36,487 nucleotides of DNA from Anaerolineales bacterium (GCA_014860805.1 JACZJB010000127.1:1-36487); one strand, 5' to 3'; numbered from the stretch's first letter, positions 8,002 to 16,527 are shown. Notes: generated by a model from the letters alone, not told the origin. Program-made: numbers and translations.

Positions 8002-8745
8002 ATGAACAATCCTCTCGTTCACCACATTCTGTTTGACCTTGGCGGCACATTGATGTGCGCGCGCGGAGATTGGCGCCCCATTTTGGAAAAAGCCGATGAT
8101 GCGCTTGGTAAAAAATTAGGTGAATACAATATCAAATTGAAACCAAAGGTCTTTCGCAAACGCCTGCATGAATATTACGAACAGCGCGAAAAAGATTTTC
8201 GGGAAACAACCTATCATTTTGTTCTGAACGAATTACTCAAAGAGTTGGGATATGCCGAAATCCCCGAATCAGTCATCAGATCCGCACTGGATGCGCTGTA
8301 CGTTGTCACACAATCCAATTGGCAGCTTGAAGAGGATACGGTTGAAACCCTGCAACAATTAAAATCCAAAAACTACAAGCTTGGTATTTTCTCGAATGCA
8401 GGTGATGATGAAGATGTTCAAAGACTCATCGAAGATTTTGGCGTCCGTCGTCTTTTTGATTTTGTGCTCACATCCGCTGCCAGCTTTTACCGCAAACCGC
8501 ATCCGCGCGCGTTTGAGATCGCACTCGCGCAATGGAACATTTCCCCCAGCGAGGCCGTGATGGTCGGGGACAGCCTGGAAGCAGACATTCAAGGCGCAAA
8601 AAACGTGGGTATGAAATCCATCTGGATCACGCGCCGCGCGCAATTTCAGGATGAAGACATGCGCCGCATCAAACCAGATTTCAGCCTGCGCAAACTTAGT
8701 GAGCTTTTACCCACCCTGGAAAGAATCTCCATCACCCGAATCTAA
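8002..8745 (+). CDS. HAD-superfamily hydrolase
   Basis: A 247-residue soluble HAD protein with an alpha-helical cap (about 20-100). Motif I is FDLGGTLM with nucleophile Asp12, motif II is FSNA, the motif III Lys is near 165 (YRKPHPRAF), and motif IV is GDSLEAD with Asp190 and Asp195. The +2 position, Asp in most HAD phosphatases, is Gly14 here; DLGG variants are common in the family, so function is not excluded. A phosphatase or dehalogenase-like reaction is likely. GTATACC lies 7 nt before the ATG and no Shine-Dalgarno site is seen. It is 67 bp from the CoA-transferase gene. Confidence 0.85.
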   Translation: MNNPLVHHILFDLGGTLMCARGDWRPILEKADDALGKKLGEYNIKLKPKVFRKRLHEYYEQREKDFRETTYHFVLNELLKELGYAEIPESVIRSALDALYVVTQSNWQLEEDTVETLQQLKSKNYKLGIFSNAGDDEDVQRLIEDFGVRRLFDFVLTSAASFYRKPHPRAFEIALAQWNISPSEAVMVGDSLEADIQGAKNVGMKSIWITRRAQFQDEDMRRIKPDFSLRKLSELLPTLERISITRI

Positions 8746-8771
8746 AACATCTCGCGGTACAATTCTGCTCC

Positions 8772-9665
8772 ATGACTCACAGCCGAATTCTCCCTTACGC
8801 TGCTCTTGCAGTTGGCATTACCGCATTGAGCCTTTCCGCCATGTTTGTCCGCTGGGCGGATGCGCCCGGTCCGATGACCGGGTTTTATCGTCTGTTCATT
8901 TCTACACTTTTGCTTACTCCCTTTTTTTTGAACAAGCAAAGGCAGCTTCCCCCCATTGATCGCAAATATCTATATCTCCCGTTGGTCGGAGGCCTGTTCA
9001 CCGCCTTCGACTTTGCATTTTGGAATTCGTCGTTAAAATATACAACCGCTGCGAACGCAACCTTGCTGGGCAATACTGCACCGCTCTGGGTCGCGCTGGC
9101 TGCCTTTCTGATCTTTCGTGAAAAATTAAAAGGCGTTTTTTGGGCTGGGCTGCTGCTTGCTTTGACAGGCGCAGCGCTTGTGATGGGAAACGATTTTCTA
9201 ACCCACCCAACATTAGGCCTGGGTGACTTGATGGCAAGCACTGCTGCTATTTTTTATGCGTCCTACCAGCTCATCACGCAGCGCGGACGCGTTCACATTG
9301 ATCCATTTCGGTATACATGGCTGGTCGGTATCAGTGCCACTTTCGGAATGTTGATCATGAACCTCGTGCTTGGCAACCGCTTCACGGGCTTCTCAACACA
9401 AACGTGGATCATTTTCTTTGCAACAGCAATCGTCTCGCAAATGATCGGGTATCTCGCCATCACCTTCGCGCTGGGTCATTTACCCGCCTCCATTGTCGCA
9501 CCGACACTGGTCGGACAGCCCATTTTGACGGCCATTCTGGCAGTTCCCCTGCTCAACGAAATCCCCACTACAATCCAATGGATCGGCGGCGGAATCGCAC
9601 TGGCAGGCATTTATATTGTCAACCAATCCCACAGGCAAAGTCAACAGGAAGCGCCGAACGCTTAA
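8772..9665 (+). CDS. EamA/DMT-family transporter
   Basis: A 297-residue protein with about ten hydrophobic helices arranged as two EamA repeats; the ALTGAALVMG and GIALAGIYIVNQ ends are typical of the drug/metabolite transporter superfamily. It is predicted to sit in the cytoplasmic membrane and export or import small metabolites; the substrate is unknown. TACAAT (8758-8763) ends 8 nt before the ATG and no Shine-Dalgarno site exists, so it appears to have its own leaderless promoter inside the last codons of the HAD gene region. Confidence 0.87.
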   Translation: MTHSRILPYAALAVGITALSLSAMFVRWADAPGPMTGFYRLFISTLLLTPFFLNKQRQLPPIDRKYLYLPLVGGLFTAFDFAFWNSSLKYTTAANATLLGNTAPLWVALAAFLIFREKLKGVFWAGLLLALTGAALVMGNDFLTHPTLGLGDLMASTAAIFYASYQLITQRGRVHIDPFRYTWLVGISATFGMLIMNLVLGNRFTGFSTQTWIIFFATAIVSQMIGYLAITFALGHLPASIVAPTLVGQPILTAILAVPLLNEIPTTIQWIGGGIALAGIYIVNQSHRQSQQEAPNA

Positions 9666-9684
9666 TTCAACCAAAAGGACTATC

Positions 9685-10083
9685 ATGGATATCAAAGTTA
9701 CCACAGAGCAAGGACGTGTTCCCGTCACGATTCTCCACATCAAAGGCGAGATAGATTCAGCCACCTACCAAACCTTTCAATCGGCCGCAGAGAAATTAAT
9801 TGCGGACGGCGCACGCTATCTGCTTGTTAACCTGCAAGATGCTCCATACATCAGCAGTGCAGGACTGCGCGCCTTGCACAATCTATTCAACAAATTACGG
9901 GCCATTCACAAAGATGTTAATGACGATGAGCTTCGCCTTCGAATGAAGGCAGGCACATATAAATCCCCATATCTCAAAGTAGCCAATCTTTCGCCCCAGG
10001 TCAAGGACGCTTTTGAGCTCAGCGGCTTTGAAACTTACATTGAAGCCGTCGACGATATAAATAAGGCTGTTGCATCTTTTTAG
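9685..10083 (+). CDS. STAS-domain protein (anti-sigma factor antagonist-like)
   Basis: A 132-residue single STAS domain. The motif APYISSAGLRAL (Ser57/Ser58) corresponds to the SSG loop of SpoIIAA/RsbV, where a Ser is phosphorylated by a partner kinase. The loop after helix 2 (about 78-98, DVNDDELRLRMKAGTYKSPY) is longer than in SpoIIAA. The frame is open upstream, but ATG 9685 has AAAAGGA just ahead and starts the fold correctly. No anti-sigma kinase or sigma factor is adjacent, so its partner is encoded elsewhere. It ends 13 bp before the convergent purB stop. Confidence 0.82.
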   Translation: MDIKVTTEQGRVPVTILHIKGEIDSATYQTFQSAAEKLIADGARYLLVNLQDAPYISSAGLRALHNLFNKLRAIHKDVNDDELRLRMKAGTYKSPYLKVANLSPQVKDAFELSGFETYIEAVDDINKAVASF

Positions 10084-10096
10084 AATTCAAAATATA

Positions 10097-11464
10097 TTAT
10101 TTTTCATCAGCAAGCAGCCTGTCCACCAGTTCCGCAGCCAGACCAATATACGAGTGCGGCGAAAGTGAAATCAATTGGGCGCGCACTTCATTGTTGACAT
10201 CAATTGACGCCACCCAGGATTTGTAATCCGCTTCAGTAAGAACACGCCCGCGCGTTTGCTCTTTGAGCGACTCATACGCATCGGGCATTCCTGCTGCCCG
10301 CAGAATGGTCTGTGCGCCTTCAGAGACGACCTCCCAATGGGCGTTCAACTCCGCCGTTAGTTTTTCCTCATCGGGAGCAATACGCTTCAACCCGCTCTGG
10401 AAGTTGTTCCACGCCAACAAGCTGTGACCTAACGCTGTACCAAATGTGCGGCGGACGGTTGAGTCGGACAAGTCGCGCTGCAGGCGCGAGATTGTCAGTT
10501 TTTGGGCATAGTGCACAAAAAGGGAATTTGCCACGCCGAGGTTGCCTTCCGCATTCTCAAAGTCAATTGGGTTCACCTTTTGCGGCATGGTGGATGAACC
10601 CACCTCCCCTGCCACTACCGCCTGTTTGAGATAGCCGTCACTGATGTAGCGCCAGATATCTTGCGCAAAGTCTATCAAAATGGAATTGGCGACGCGGACG
10701 AGGTCAAAATAACGTATCCAATTGTCATAAGGGAGAATTTGCGTGGTAAATAAATTGGGCTCAAGATCAAAACTGGAAACAAATTTTTGGCTGAACGAAA
10801 TCCAGTCCACTTGCGGGGCGGCTGCTTGTAATGCGTTGAAGTTACCAACTGCGCCTGTCAACTTGGCTTCAAAACGGTAAGCCGAAATATCATCACAAAT
10901 CTTTTTGAGGCGTGCAACATAAACGGCGAATTCTTTCCCCAATGTCGTGGGAACGGCGAATTGTCCATGGGTGCGGGCAGGCATGGGAACGGATTTGTAG
11001 CGGATGGCAAAAGCGGAGAGAGCAGTAATTAGCAATTGAAGAGCAGGGACAATGATCTTATCTCGAGACTCTTTCAAGGCAATAGCTTGCCCAAGACTGT
11101 TGGTGTCTTCGGAAGTCAAGCCAAAATGAATCCACGGAAGCAGGTCTTGCAATGACGAGCTTTGCAGCTTGCCCTGAATAAAGTATTCAATGGCTTTGAC
11201 GTCGTGTCTTGTTTTACGTTCATAATCCAAAATCGATTCCGCATCGGCGGAGGAAAAATTTAAGTTAACAGCTTCGAGCTGCGCTGATTCAGAATCCGTC
11301 AGAGGGCGGATCATGCCAGTTTTGGAAAGAGCAGCTAAAAAGTTAAGTTCGACGCGGACGCGGTCACGCAGGAAAGCGAATTCGGAGAAGAACTCAGTCA
11401 GCAGCGCGGTCGCTTCTGCGTAGCGGCCATCCAGGGGAGAGAGGGCATGGAGGGAATCAGTCAT
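10097..11464 (-). CDS. purB: Adenylosuccinate lyase
   Basis: A 455-residue fumarase/aspartase-superfamily lyase that cleaves SAICAR to AICAR and adenylosuccinate to AMP, releasing fumarate. The signature SSTMPQKVNPIDFENAEGN begins at residue 290, matching the E. coli-type PurB mobile loop with its catalytic Ser. The N-terminal SPLDGRYA and the TRTHGQFAVPTTLGKE-like region (here ARTHGQ) are also clear. Its ATG overlaps the stop of the IMP cyclohydrolase gene by 8 bp, so the two are translationally coupled. Both catalyse steps around AICAR and IMP. Confidence 0.95.
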   Translation of the reverse strand: MTDSLHALSPLDGRYAEATALLTEFFSEFAFLRDRVRVELNFLAALSKTGMIRPLTDSESAQLEAVNLNFSSADAESILDYERKTRHDVKAIEYFIQGKLQSSSLQDLLPWIHFGLTSEDTNSLGQAIALKESRDKIIVPALQLLITALSAFAIRYKSVPMPARTHGQFAVPTTLGKEFAVYVARLKKICDDISAYRFEAKLTGAVGNFNALQAAAPQVDWISFSQKFVSSFDLEPNLFTTQILPYDNWIRYFDLVRVANSILIDFAQDIWRYISDGYLKQAVVAGEVGSSTMPQKVNPIDFENAEGNLGVANSLFVHYAQKLTISRLQRDLSDSTVRRTFGTALGHSLLAWNNFQSGLKRIAPDEEKLTAELNAHWEVVSEGAQTILRAAGMPDAYESLKEQTRGRVLTEADYKSWVASIDVNNEVRAQLISLSPHSYIGLAAELVDRLLADEK

Positions 11465-12029
11465 TCTTGAGATATCCTGAGATCATGGTATCGTAATGTG
11501 CGCAGGTCTGAAAGCCTTTGACCGCAAGCTTTTTGCGGGAGACAAAAGGGATTTTACCGTTTCGCAAAGCGGAGAGGATATCATTGTAATCGGCGGGGTC
11601 GCAAACGAGTGTAACTCGTTCATGGTTTTTTGCAGCCGCACGGATCAGAGTTACACCGCCGATGTCGATGTTTTCGATGGCATCCGCGTAGGTGACCTCC
11701 GTTTTGGCGATGGTCTCTTCAAAGGGATAGAGATTGACGGCGACGAGGTCAATGTAATCCCAACCGAGGTTGAGAAGTTCGTTGCGATCGAAATCGGTTG
11801 GACGGGCAAGCAAACCGCCATGAATGGCGGGATGCAGGGTTTTGACTCGACCTCCTAAAATTTCAGGCGACTTGGTATAGTCTGCAACTTCGGTGACGAG
11901 GATGTTATTGTCACGCAGTAGTGCGGCTGTCCCTCCTGAAGCGAGGAGAGTCCAGCCAAGGGAGGCAAGTCCCTGGGCGAATTCGATAATTCCAGTTTTA
12001 TTGTAAACAGAGAGAATGGCAATGGGCAT
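11457..12029 (-). CDS. purH: IMP cyclohydrolase (N-terminal PurH domain as a separate gene)
   Basis: A 190-residue MGS-like domain that closes FAICAR to IMP, the last step of purine synthesis. It shows AILSVYNKTGI, LLASGGTA, KTLHPAIHGGLLA, VAVNLYPFEET and ENIDIGGVTLIRAAAKNH, all hallmarks of the first ~200 residues of bifunctional PurH. It stops where the transformylase domain would normally begin. Start 12029 is preferred over 12056 because GAGGAG lies 8 nt upstream. The transformylase half is a separate gene upstream (12246-13421), so domain order is inverted relative to the fused enzyme. It overlaps purB. Confidence 0.92.
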   Translation of the reverse strand: MPIAILSVYNKTGIIEFAQGLASLGWTLLASGGTAALLRDNNILVTEVADYTKSPEILGGRVKTLHPAIHGGLLARPTDFDRNELLNLGWDYIDLVAVNLYPFEETIAKTEVTYADAIENIDIGGVTLIRAAAKNHERVTLVCDPADYNDILSALRNGKIPFVSRKKLAVKGFQTCAHYDTMISGYLKND

Positions 12030-12086
12030 GAAAAACTCCTCGTAAGATAACAGCAATAATTTGAATAAATTGAATTGTTTATGTCT

Positions 12087-12245
12087 TCAGGTTTGCATTT
12101 CTGTTGAAATCACATTCTTGAGCGCATCAATTTCTGTTGCCAGCATGGGACCATTGTCTACGCCTTCGTCTGGGACGAGGTGAACCATGGCACCTGTTTT
12201 TTTATCTCGCCGCGGTGATATGCTTCAAAAGCACCCAGCGCGAAA
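12087..12245 (-). pseudogene. purN: purN remnant (C-terminal fragment, frameshifted)
   Basis: Starting right after the transformylase stop codon, minus-strand frame from 12244 reads GAFEAYHRGEI. After a 7-A run (12203-12197) the next frame reads TGAMVHLVPDEGVDNGPM and ends in TGA at 12087. Together these are the C-terminal third of glycinamide ribonucleotide transformylase, with no start, no N-terminal formyl-folate and substrate domain, and a one-base shift at the homopolymer. The final residues after GPM also look collapsed compared with normal PurN. It is a dead remnant or, less likely, an assembly scar. Confidence 0.75.
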
Positions 12246-13421
12246 TTAATGATGAAAGAGACGGACACCAGAGAAGATCATCGTCATGTCGTATTCGTTC
12301 GCGGCTTGAATAACAACGTTATCGCGGGTGGAACCGCCCGGTTCAAGAACATATTTCACGCCGCTGACGGCTGCACGGTCAATGCTGTCACGGAAGGGGA
12401 AGAAAGCGTCGGAGCCAAGTGTGACTGAATCCAACCTGGAGAGCCACTCCCGTTTATCGTTGAGAGTCAATTGTCGAGGAGTCTGAGCGAAAATATTTCC
12501 CCAATCCGCTTTTTCATTTTGAGTCACATCGTCACGCAGGAATTGGTCAATGGCGTTGTCACGGTCGGGACGTTTGATGCCAGATTTGAAACGTAAATCT
12601 AAAATGGCGGGATGCTGACGCAGCCACCAGAGATCCGCTTTTTGGCCAGCGAGGCGGACACAGTGAATGCGCGATTGCTGCCCTGCGCCCACTCCAATGG
12701 TCTGACCATCCGTAACAAAACAAACAGAATTAGACTGAGTGTATTTGAGCGTGATCCACGCAAGGGTAAGGTCACGAAGCGCGAAGTCTGGCAAATCCTT
12801 TTTGGTAGTGACGATATTATTAAAATCCGACGGTGTAATGAGGCGATCATGATGGCGCTGCTCAAACGTGACCCCGAAGACATCTCGCGTTTCAACAGAT
12901 GAAGGTTCATAGGCAGGGTCAATTTGCACAACGGCATATTTACCCTGTTTTTTATGTTTGAGGATTTTCAAGGCTTCAGGTTCATACGCAGGTGCAATCA
13001 CGCCATCGGAAACTTCGCGGGCGATCAGTTTGGCGGTGGAAACATCCACGGTATCGGAGAGTGCAATGAAATCACCGAATGAACACAGGCGGTCCGCTCC
13101 ACGGGCGCGGGCGTAAGCCGTGGCAAGCGGCGAGAGTTCCATATCGTCCACAAAGTAGGTTTTTTTGAGCGTATCAGAAAGCGGCACAGCCACTGCGGCA
13201 CCCGCAGGACTGACATGTTTGAAAGACGCAGCCGCGGGCAAACCCAACGCGGACTTGAGTTCACGTACAAGCTGCCATGCGTTGAGCGCATCCAGAAGGT
13301 TAATGTAACCTGGCGAACCGCCAAGGACGGTAATTGGCAAATCAGCACCATTCTTCATAAATACGCGAGCTGGAGCCTGCTGGGGATTCGTGCCATAACG
13401 AAGCACAATTAATGATGACAT
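12246..13421 (-). CDS. purH: AICAR transformylase (C-terminal PurH domain as a separate gene)
   Basis: A 391-residue stand-alone phosphoribosylaminoimidazolecarboxamide formyltransferase. It carries LRYGTNPQQ at the start, catalytic Lys68-His69 in SFKHVSPAGAAVAV, SNSVCFVTDGQTIGVGAGQQSR, SDAFFPFRDS and the usual PurH C-terminus ending FSGVRLFHH. It uses 10-formyl-THF to formylate AICAR, and the cyclohydrolase encoded downstream then closes the ring. Start 13421 is chosen because AAGGAA is well spaced from it and too close to the ATG at 13427. It follows the purM remnant stop directly and is followed by the purN remnant. Confidence 0.92.
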   Translation of the reverse strand: MSSLIVLRYGTNPQQAPARVFMKNGADLPITVLGGSPGYINLLDALNAWQLVRELKSALGLPAAASFKHVSPAGAAVAVPLSDTLKKTYFVDDMELSPLATAYARARGADRLCSFGDFIALSDTVDVSTAKLIAREVSDGVIAPAYEPEALKILKHKKQGKYAVVQIDPAYEPSSVETRDVFGVTFEQRHHDRLITPSDFNNIVTTKKDLPDFALRDLTLAWITLKYTQSNSVCFVTDGQTIGVGAGQQSRIHCVRLAGQKADLWWLRQHPAILDLRFKSGIKRPDRDNAIDQFLRDDVTQNEKADWGNIFAQTPRQLTLNDKREWLSRLDSVTLGSDAFFPFRDSIDRAAVSGVKYVLEPGGSTRDNVVIQAANEYDMTMIFSGVRLFHH

Positions 13422-13432
13422 AAACATTTCCT

Positions 13433-13651
13433 TTAGTTGACGAATTGAACTTTATTGTTGTCTTCAACGAGTTCGCCGATCACGAAAGTTCTTTCTGGAA
13501 TCCATTCCTGAATTTCGGCGGCTTTGGTCTTATCTGCAACGGCAATCATACCAACCCCCATATTGAAGACGCGGTACATTTCCCCTGCAGGGATATTTCC
13601 TTTTTGCTGGAGAAGATTCCACAGATGGAGTAGGAGGCGTAGGCATTTCAT
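13433..13651 (-). pseudogene. purM: purM remnant (C-terminal fragment)
   Basis: An open 72-codon frame whose last ~60 residues match the tail of phosphoribosylformylglycinamidine cyclo-ligase: LLQQKGNIPAGEMYRVFNMGVGMIAV, then TFVIGELV. Intact PurM is about 340 residues, so roughly 80 % including the ATP-binding half is missing. The similarity ends near 13625 and the sequence upstream is unrelated. The stop lies just before the transformylase start, so the remnant keeps its old operon position. It is not expected to be functional. Confidence 0.75.
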
Positions 13652-13834
13652 CCCATAATGCGCTTTGCATCACGAGGTTTCTCTGAAAACATGGGCGATT
13701 TTACTTCGCTCCACTTGTCTAATCAAGTGGAGTTATTTCGAAGATCTGACCGTGCGTTCCTTTTTGTAAATAAATTTTACACCCACCTTGTTTCATGGAT
13801 CGCAGTTGAAAACGCAGCCATAAGGTGATTGGGA
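13652..13834. other. Intergenic stretch at the purM break
   Basis: No convincing gene. It contains a perfect 9-bp inverted repeat, CTCCACTTG (13709-13717) and CAAGTGGAG (13724-13732), with a 6-nt loop, at or near the point where purM similarity is lost. The longer open frame across this stretch continues through the tRNA and is not believed. Confidence 0.4.
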
Positions 13835-13866
13835 ATAAAAAAAGACTCCCTCGGGTTGGGAGTCTT
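13835..13866 (-). terminator. Intrinsic terminator after tRNA-Pro
   Basis: Minus-strand stem AAGACTCCC (13866-13858), 7-nt loop and GGGAGTCTT (13850-13842), followed by a TTTTTT run. It ends the tRNA transcript 20 nt after the mature 3' end. Confidence 0.85.
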
Positions 13867-13885
13867 ACTTGCTTTGCTTTTTCTG

Positions 13886-13959
13886 TCGGGGTGGAGAGAT
13901 TTGAACTCTCGACCTCACGGACCCGAACCGTGCGCTCTACCGGTCTGAGCCACACCCCG
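13886..13959 (-). tRNA. tRNA-Pro (anticodon CGG)
   Basis: A 74-nt cloverleaf read on the minus strand. The acceptor stem CGGGGTG/CACCCCG has discriminator A; the D arm contains GGCTCAGACCGGTAGAGC; the anticodon stem CACGG/CCGTG encloses TTCGGGT with anticodon CGG; the T arm is GAGAG-TTCAAAT-CTCTC. The 3' CCA is not encoded. It is flanked by its own promoter and terminator, so it is a single-gene unit. Confidence 0.95.
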
Positions 13960-13991
13960 ATAGTATCCCCTTTGGAAGGGAAAGCCTGCGA

Positions 13992-14019
13992 ATTATACCA
14001 TTGAGGTTTATTTTGGCAA
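13992..14019 (-). promoter_or_regulatory. Promoter of tRNA-Pro
   Basis: Minus-strand TTGCCA (14019-14014) and TATAAT (13997-13992) with a 16-bp spacer, 32 bp before the mature tRNA 5' end. Confidence 0.75.
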
Positions 14020-14024
14020 GCCTG

Positions 14025-14954
14025 TTACGGATTCAGCATGATTTCAACACTGTAAACGTAGATGTATTTTTGGAGCTCTGAATCAACCACACTCAACAAC
14101 GGGTTATCCTGTCGAAAGGTCAAGCGTGCGAGAGTTGGTTCTGTTACTTTATATGGTAGGGTTGTCTCAAAAGACTGCGTTTCGATCCCATTGAAGGTTA
14201 ACATCCGTGAAGAGATCGGCGACCCGTTTGGAAGGATTAATTCCACAAAGACCGGCTGGTCATTGAAAGGCCAAATACGCCCTTTGAGGCTGACTTCTCC
14301 CGCATAAAAATCGGATTTTTCCTTCACGCCCTCGATCATCACCCGCTCATAGATCATATTGCCCGGCGGATTAATTTGAGCGGAACCCACAGAATACAAA
14401 AGGACAGGCATGGTATTAAGGGCTTGGAGTCGCCCAAAATCATCCTTGCTGCTGACGCGAATATAACCAGCCTCAGAAACAGCGCGAATCTCAAAGCGCA
14501 GGTCAAACCTGCGGAAAATACCCTTTAAGTTTCGAGTTACTTTTTCAAGGTCACGATAAAGAACACGGCCATCCTCTCCAAGCAAATCCACCTGCACCAC
14601 TTCGCTTTCGCCAGAGACAAGTTCCATCTGCAAATTGATCGGAGAGATCAAACTGGAAGCGGGTCCCGGCGTCAGAAAGCGGATCTGCGCAAACTCTGTG
14701 AAACCCGCTGCGAAGGTCGGTGTTGGGATGGGTATCTCTGTCAAAGGAATCGAAAGTTCGGTTGGAACGGAAGTCAACGTTGGCGGAACAATTTGCGTTA
14801 ATGCATCTGCAGTGGCAAAGGCAGCCTGCCCTGTCAACGCGACAATGGTAGGCAGCGAATCAGCAGGCAGCGTTGTCGGCGCGGATTCTATACTTTGCGA
14901 GCAGGCAGATAAAAGCGCGAGAAAAGAGGCGAGGATAAGTATCTTTTTCTTCAT
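14025..14954 (-). CDS. Lipoprotein with Ig-like domains, function unknown
   Basis: A 309-residue predicted lipoprotein. The signal peptide MKKKILILASFLALLSAC ends at lipobox Cys18, followed by a Ser/Thr/Pro-rich linker to about 80. The rest looks all-beta: a stretch starting RFLTPGPASSLISPINLQM and a second one near 200-300 resemble bacterial Ig-like repeats. ATG 14954 is preferred over an upstream frame extension because it starts the signal peptide exactly. No enzyme motif is seen. It is expected outside the membrane. Its 3' end lies only 5 bp from the tRNA promoter. Confidence 0.75.
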   Translation of the reverse strand: MKKKILILASFLALLSACSQSIESAPTTLPADSLPTIVALTGQAAFATADALTQIVPPTLTSVPTELSIPLTEIPIPTPTFAAGFTEFAQIRFLTPGPASSLISPINLQMELVSGESEVVQVDLLGEDGRVLYRDLEKVTRNLKGIFRRFDLRFEIRAVSEAGYIRVSSKDDFGRLQALNTMPVLLYSVGSAQINPPGNMIYERVMIEGVKEKSDFYAGEVSLKGRIWPFNDQPVFVELILPNGSPISSRMLTFNGIETQSFETTLPYKVTEPTLARLTFRQDNPLLSVVDSELQKYIYVYSVEIMLNP

Positions 14955-15030
14955 AGAAATGGGATTCGAATCAATTGTCCCGCAAGCTGGCTGCAAAAAC
15001 AAATAAACCAAGCCTGCGGGACAATTTTAT

Positions 15031-16527
15031 TTACAGCCCGTAAATGCCGCTGTACTTCTTGGTCAAATAGCGGACATATGCCGCAGAGTCAATTCTTGAG
15101 CCAGTCGCTTTTTGAATAAGGTCCTGCGGATCATACTTATGACCAAAGACATGGATCTTCTCGCGCAGCCAGCCGAGCAGTTCATCGAACTTGCCCTTGC
15201 GAATCTGATCCTCGAGGTCGCGGATATCGTTATTGATGGCTTCCCACAATTGCGCAGAGACAATGTTGCCAAGCGCATACGTGGAGAAATAGCCGATCAT
15301 GCCGCCAGACCAATGTACATCCTGCAAAACACCTTTCGCATCATTGGGCGGAACGATGCCGAGATAATCCTTCATCTTCGCATTCCAAATCTCAGGCAGG
15401 TCCTTGACAGCAATACTGCCATCCACCATGCCGATCTCAATTTCAAGGCGCAGCATGATGTGCATGTTGTAGGTCGCCTCGTCTGCATTCACGCGGATGA
15501 GGGAGGGCTCCACTTTGTTAATGCCCTTGTAAAAAGATTTCGCGGTCACACCGTCCAATTGCGACGGGAAGGCTTTCTTTAACTCAGGGAAGAAATGTTC
15601 GCAGAACGGAAGCGAGCGGCCAACAAGGTTTTCCCACATGCGGGATTGCGATTCATGCACAGCCAGTGAAGTTCCGTTCGCAAGCGTTGTACGTTCATAC
15701 GCGAGGTTGATGCCTTGTTCATACATGGCATGACCAGCTTCGTGCATGGCGCTGAAAATTGTCGCAATGGGACTGCCCGCCTCAAAGCGGTTTGTGATGC
15801 GCACATCGTTGACGCTGAAGGAAGTCTCAAACGGATGCGGGGCCTTATCCTGCCGCCCGCGGGTAAAGTCATAACCAAACTTTGAAATAATCTTTTCGCT
15901 GAACCCCCACAACTTTTGTTCGTTATACTTCTTGTGCAGGAAATCATCCTTCACTTGCTTTGAAGCCGCAATCGCCTGCAGCAATTTCACCTGCTTCGGG
16001 CGCAAATTTCCAAAGATCTCGCGCACTTCAGCGGTCTTCATGCCAGGCTCGAAATCATCCAATAAAACATCATAAGGATGGTCAGCGGGCGGGAAAAAGG
16101 AAATGTACTTCTTCACCAGATCCAAAACCTTTTCAAGATGCGGTCGGAAAATCGAAAAATCGGATTTTCCCTTTGCCTCCACCCACGCTTCAAAGGCTTT
16201 TGACGCAACAATTGCCTGCTCGGCAACGAACGACGGCGGCACAAGTTTTGCCTTTTTATAATCGCGCGCGGCAACGCGGATCATCGCGCCATCGTCAGTC
16301 TCAACGTCGGTATATTCCTTTTTCAAATCTTCAAGCAAACTGCCAACTTCATCTGAGGTGAACTTTTCCTGAACGATCTTACCCAGTGTGGCAAGTTGTT
16401 GTCCGCGCGCTTCGCTTCCGCCAGGCGGCATGTTCACCTGCTCATCCCAACCCAGCACGCTTGCGGCATGATTCAAATCAGAAACTTCACCAAGGATTTG
16501 CTTAAGTTGATTCAGCTTTTCAGACAT
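15031..16527 (-). CDS. M32-family metallocarboxypeptidase (carboxypeptidase Taq type)
   Basis: A 498-residue zinc carboxypeptidase of family M32, the expected length. The zinc motif is HEAGH at 262-266, the third ligand is Glu292 in VHESQSR, and the family signature MHEAGHAMYEQG is intact, as are EPSLIRVNADEATYNMHI and WSGGMIGYFSTYALGN. These enzymes trim C-terminal residues other than Pro with broad specificity and are cytoplasmic; no signal peptide is present here. A strong GGAGGT lies ahead of the ATG. It appears to be a single-gene unit. Confidence 0.95.
   Translation of the reverse strand: MSEKLNQLKQILGEVSDLNHAASVLGWDEQVNMPPGGSEARGQQLATLGKIVQEKFTSDEVGSLLEDLKKEYTDVETDDGAMIRVAARDYKKAKLVPPSFVAEQAIVASKAFEAWVEAKGKSDFSIFRPHLEKVLDLVKKYISFFPPADHPYDVLLDDFEPGMKTAEVREIFGNLRPKQVKLLQAIAASKQVKDDFLHKKYNEQKLWGFSEKIISKFGYDFTRGRQDKAPHPFETSFSVNDVRITNRFEAGSPIATIFSAMHEAGHAMYEQGINLAYERTTLANGTSLAVHESQSRMWENLVGRSLPFCEHFFPELKKAFPSQLDGVTAKSFYKGINKVEPSLIRVNADEATYNMHIMLRLEIEIGMVDGSIAVKDLPEIWNAKMKDYLGIVPPNDAKGVLQDVHWSGGMIGYFSTYALGNIVSAQLWEAINNDIRDLEDQIRKGKFDELLGWLREKIHVFGHKYDPQDLIQKATGSRIDSAAYVRYLTKKYSGIYGL

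Noticed and set aside
8002-8745. HAD protein as catalytically dead because motif I is DLGGT rather than DxDGT
   Set aside because: DLGG-type motif I occurs widely in this superfamily and the other three motifs are intact, so loss of function cannot be claimed.
12087-12245. Programmed frameshift in purN at the A-run
   Set aside because: The N-terminal two thirds of the protein and any start codon are absent, so there is nothing to regulate by frameshifting.
13719-13955. Minus-strand open frame of 78 codons
   Set aside because: It runs through the tRNA-Pro gene and its terminator, so it cannot be a normal protein gene.
13886-13959. Could the tRNA be tRNA-Sec (selC), given the selenoprotein candidate?
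   Set aside because: It is 74 nt with a 7-bp acceptor stem, normal short variable loop and anticodon CGG, so it is tRNA-Pro. Bacterial tRNA-Sec is over 90 nt with UCA anticodon.
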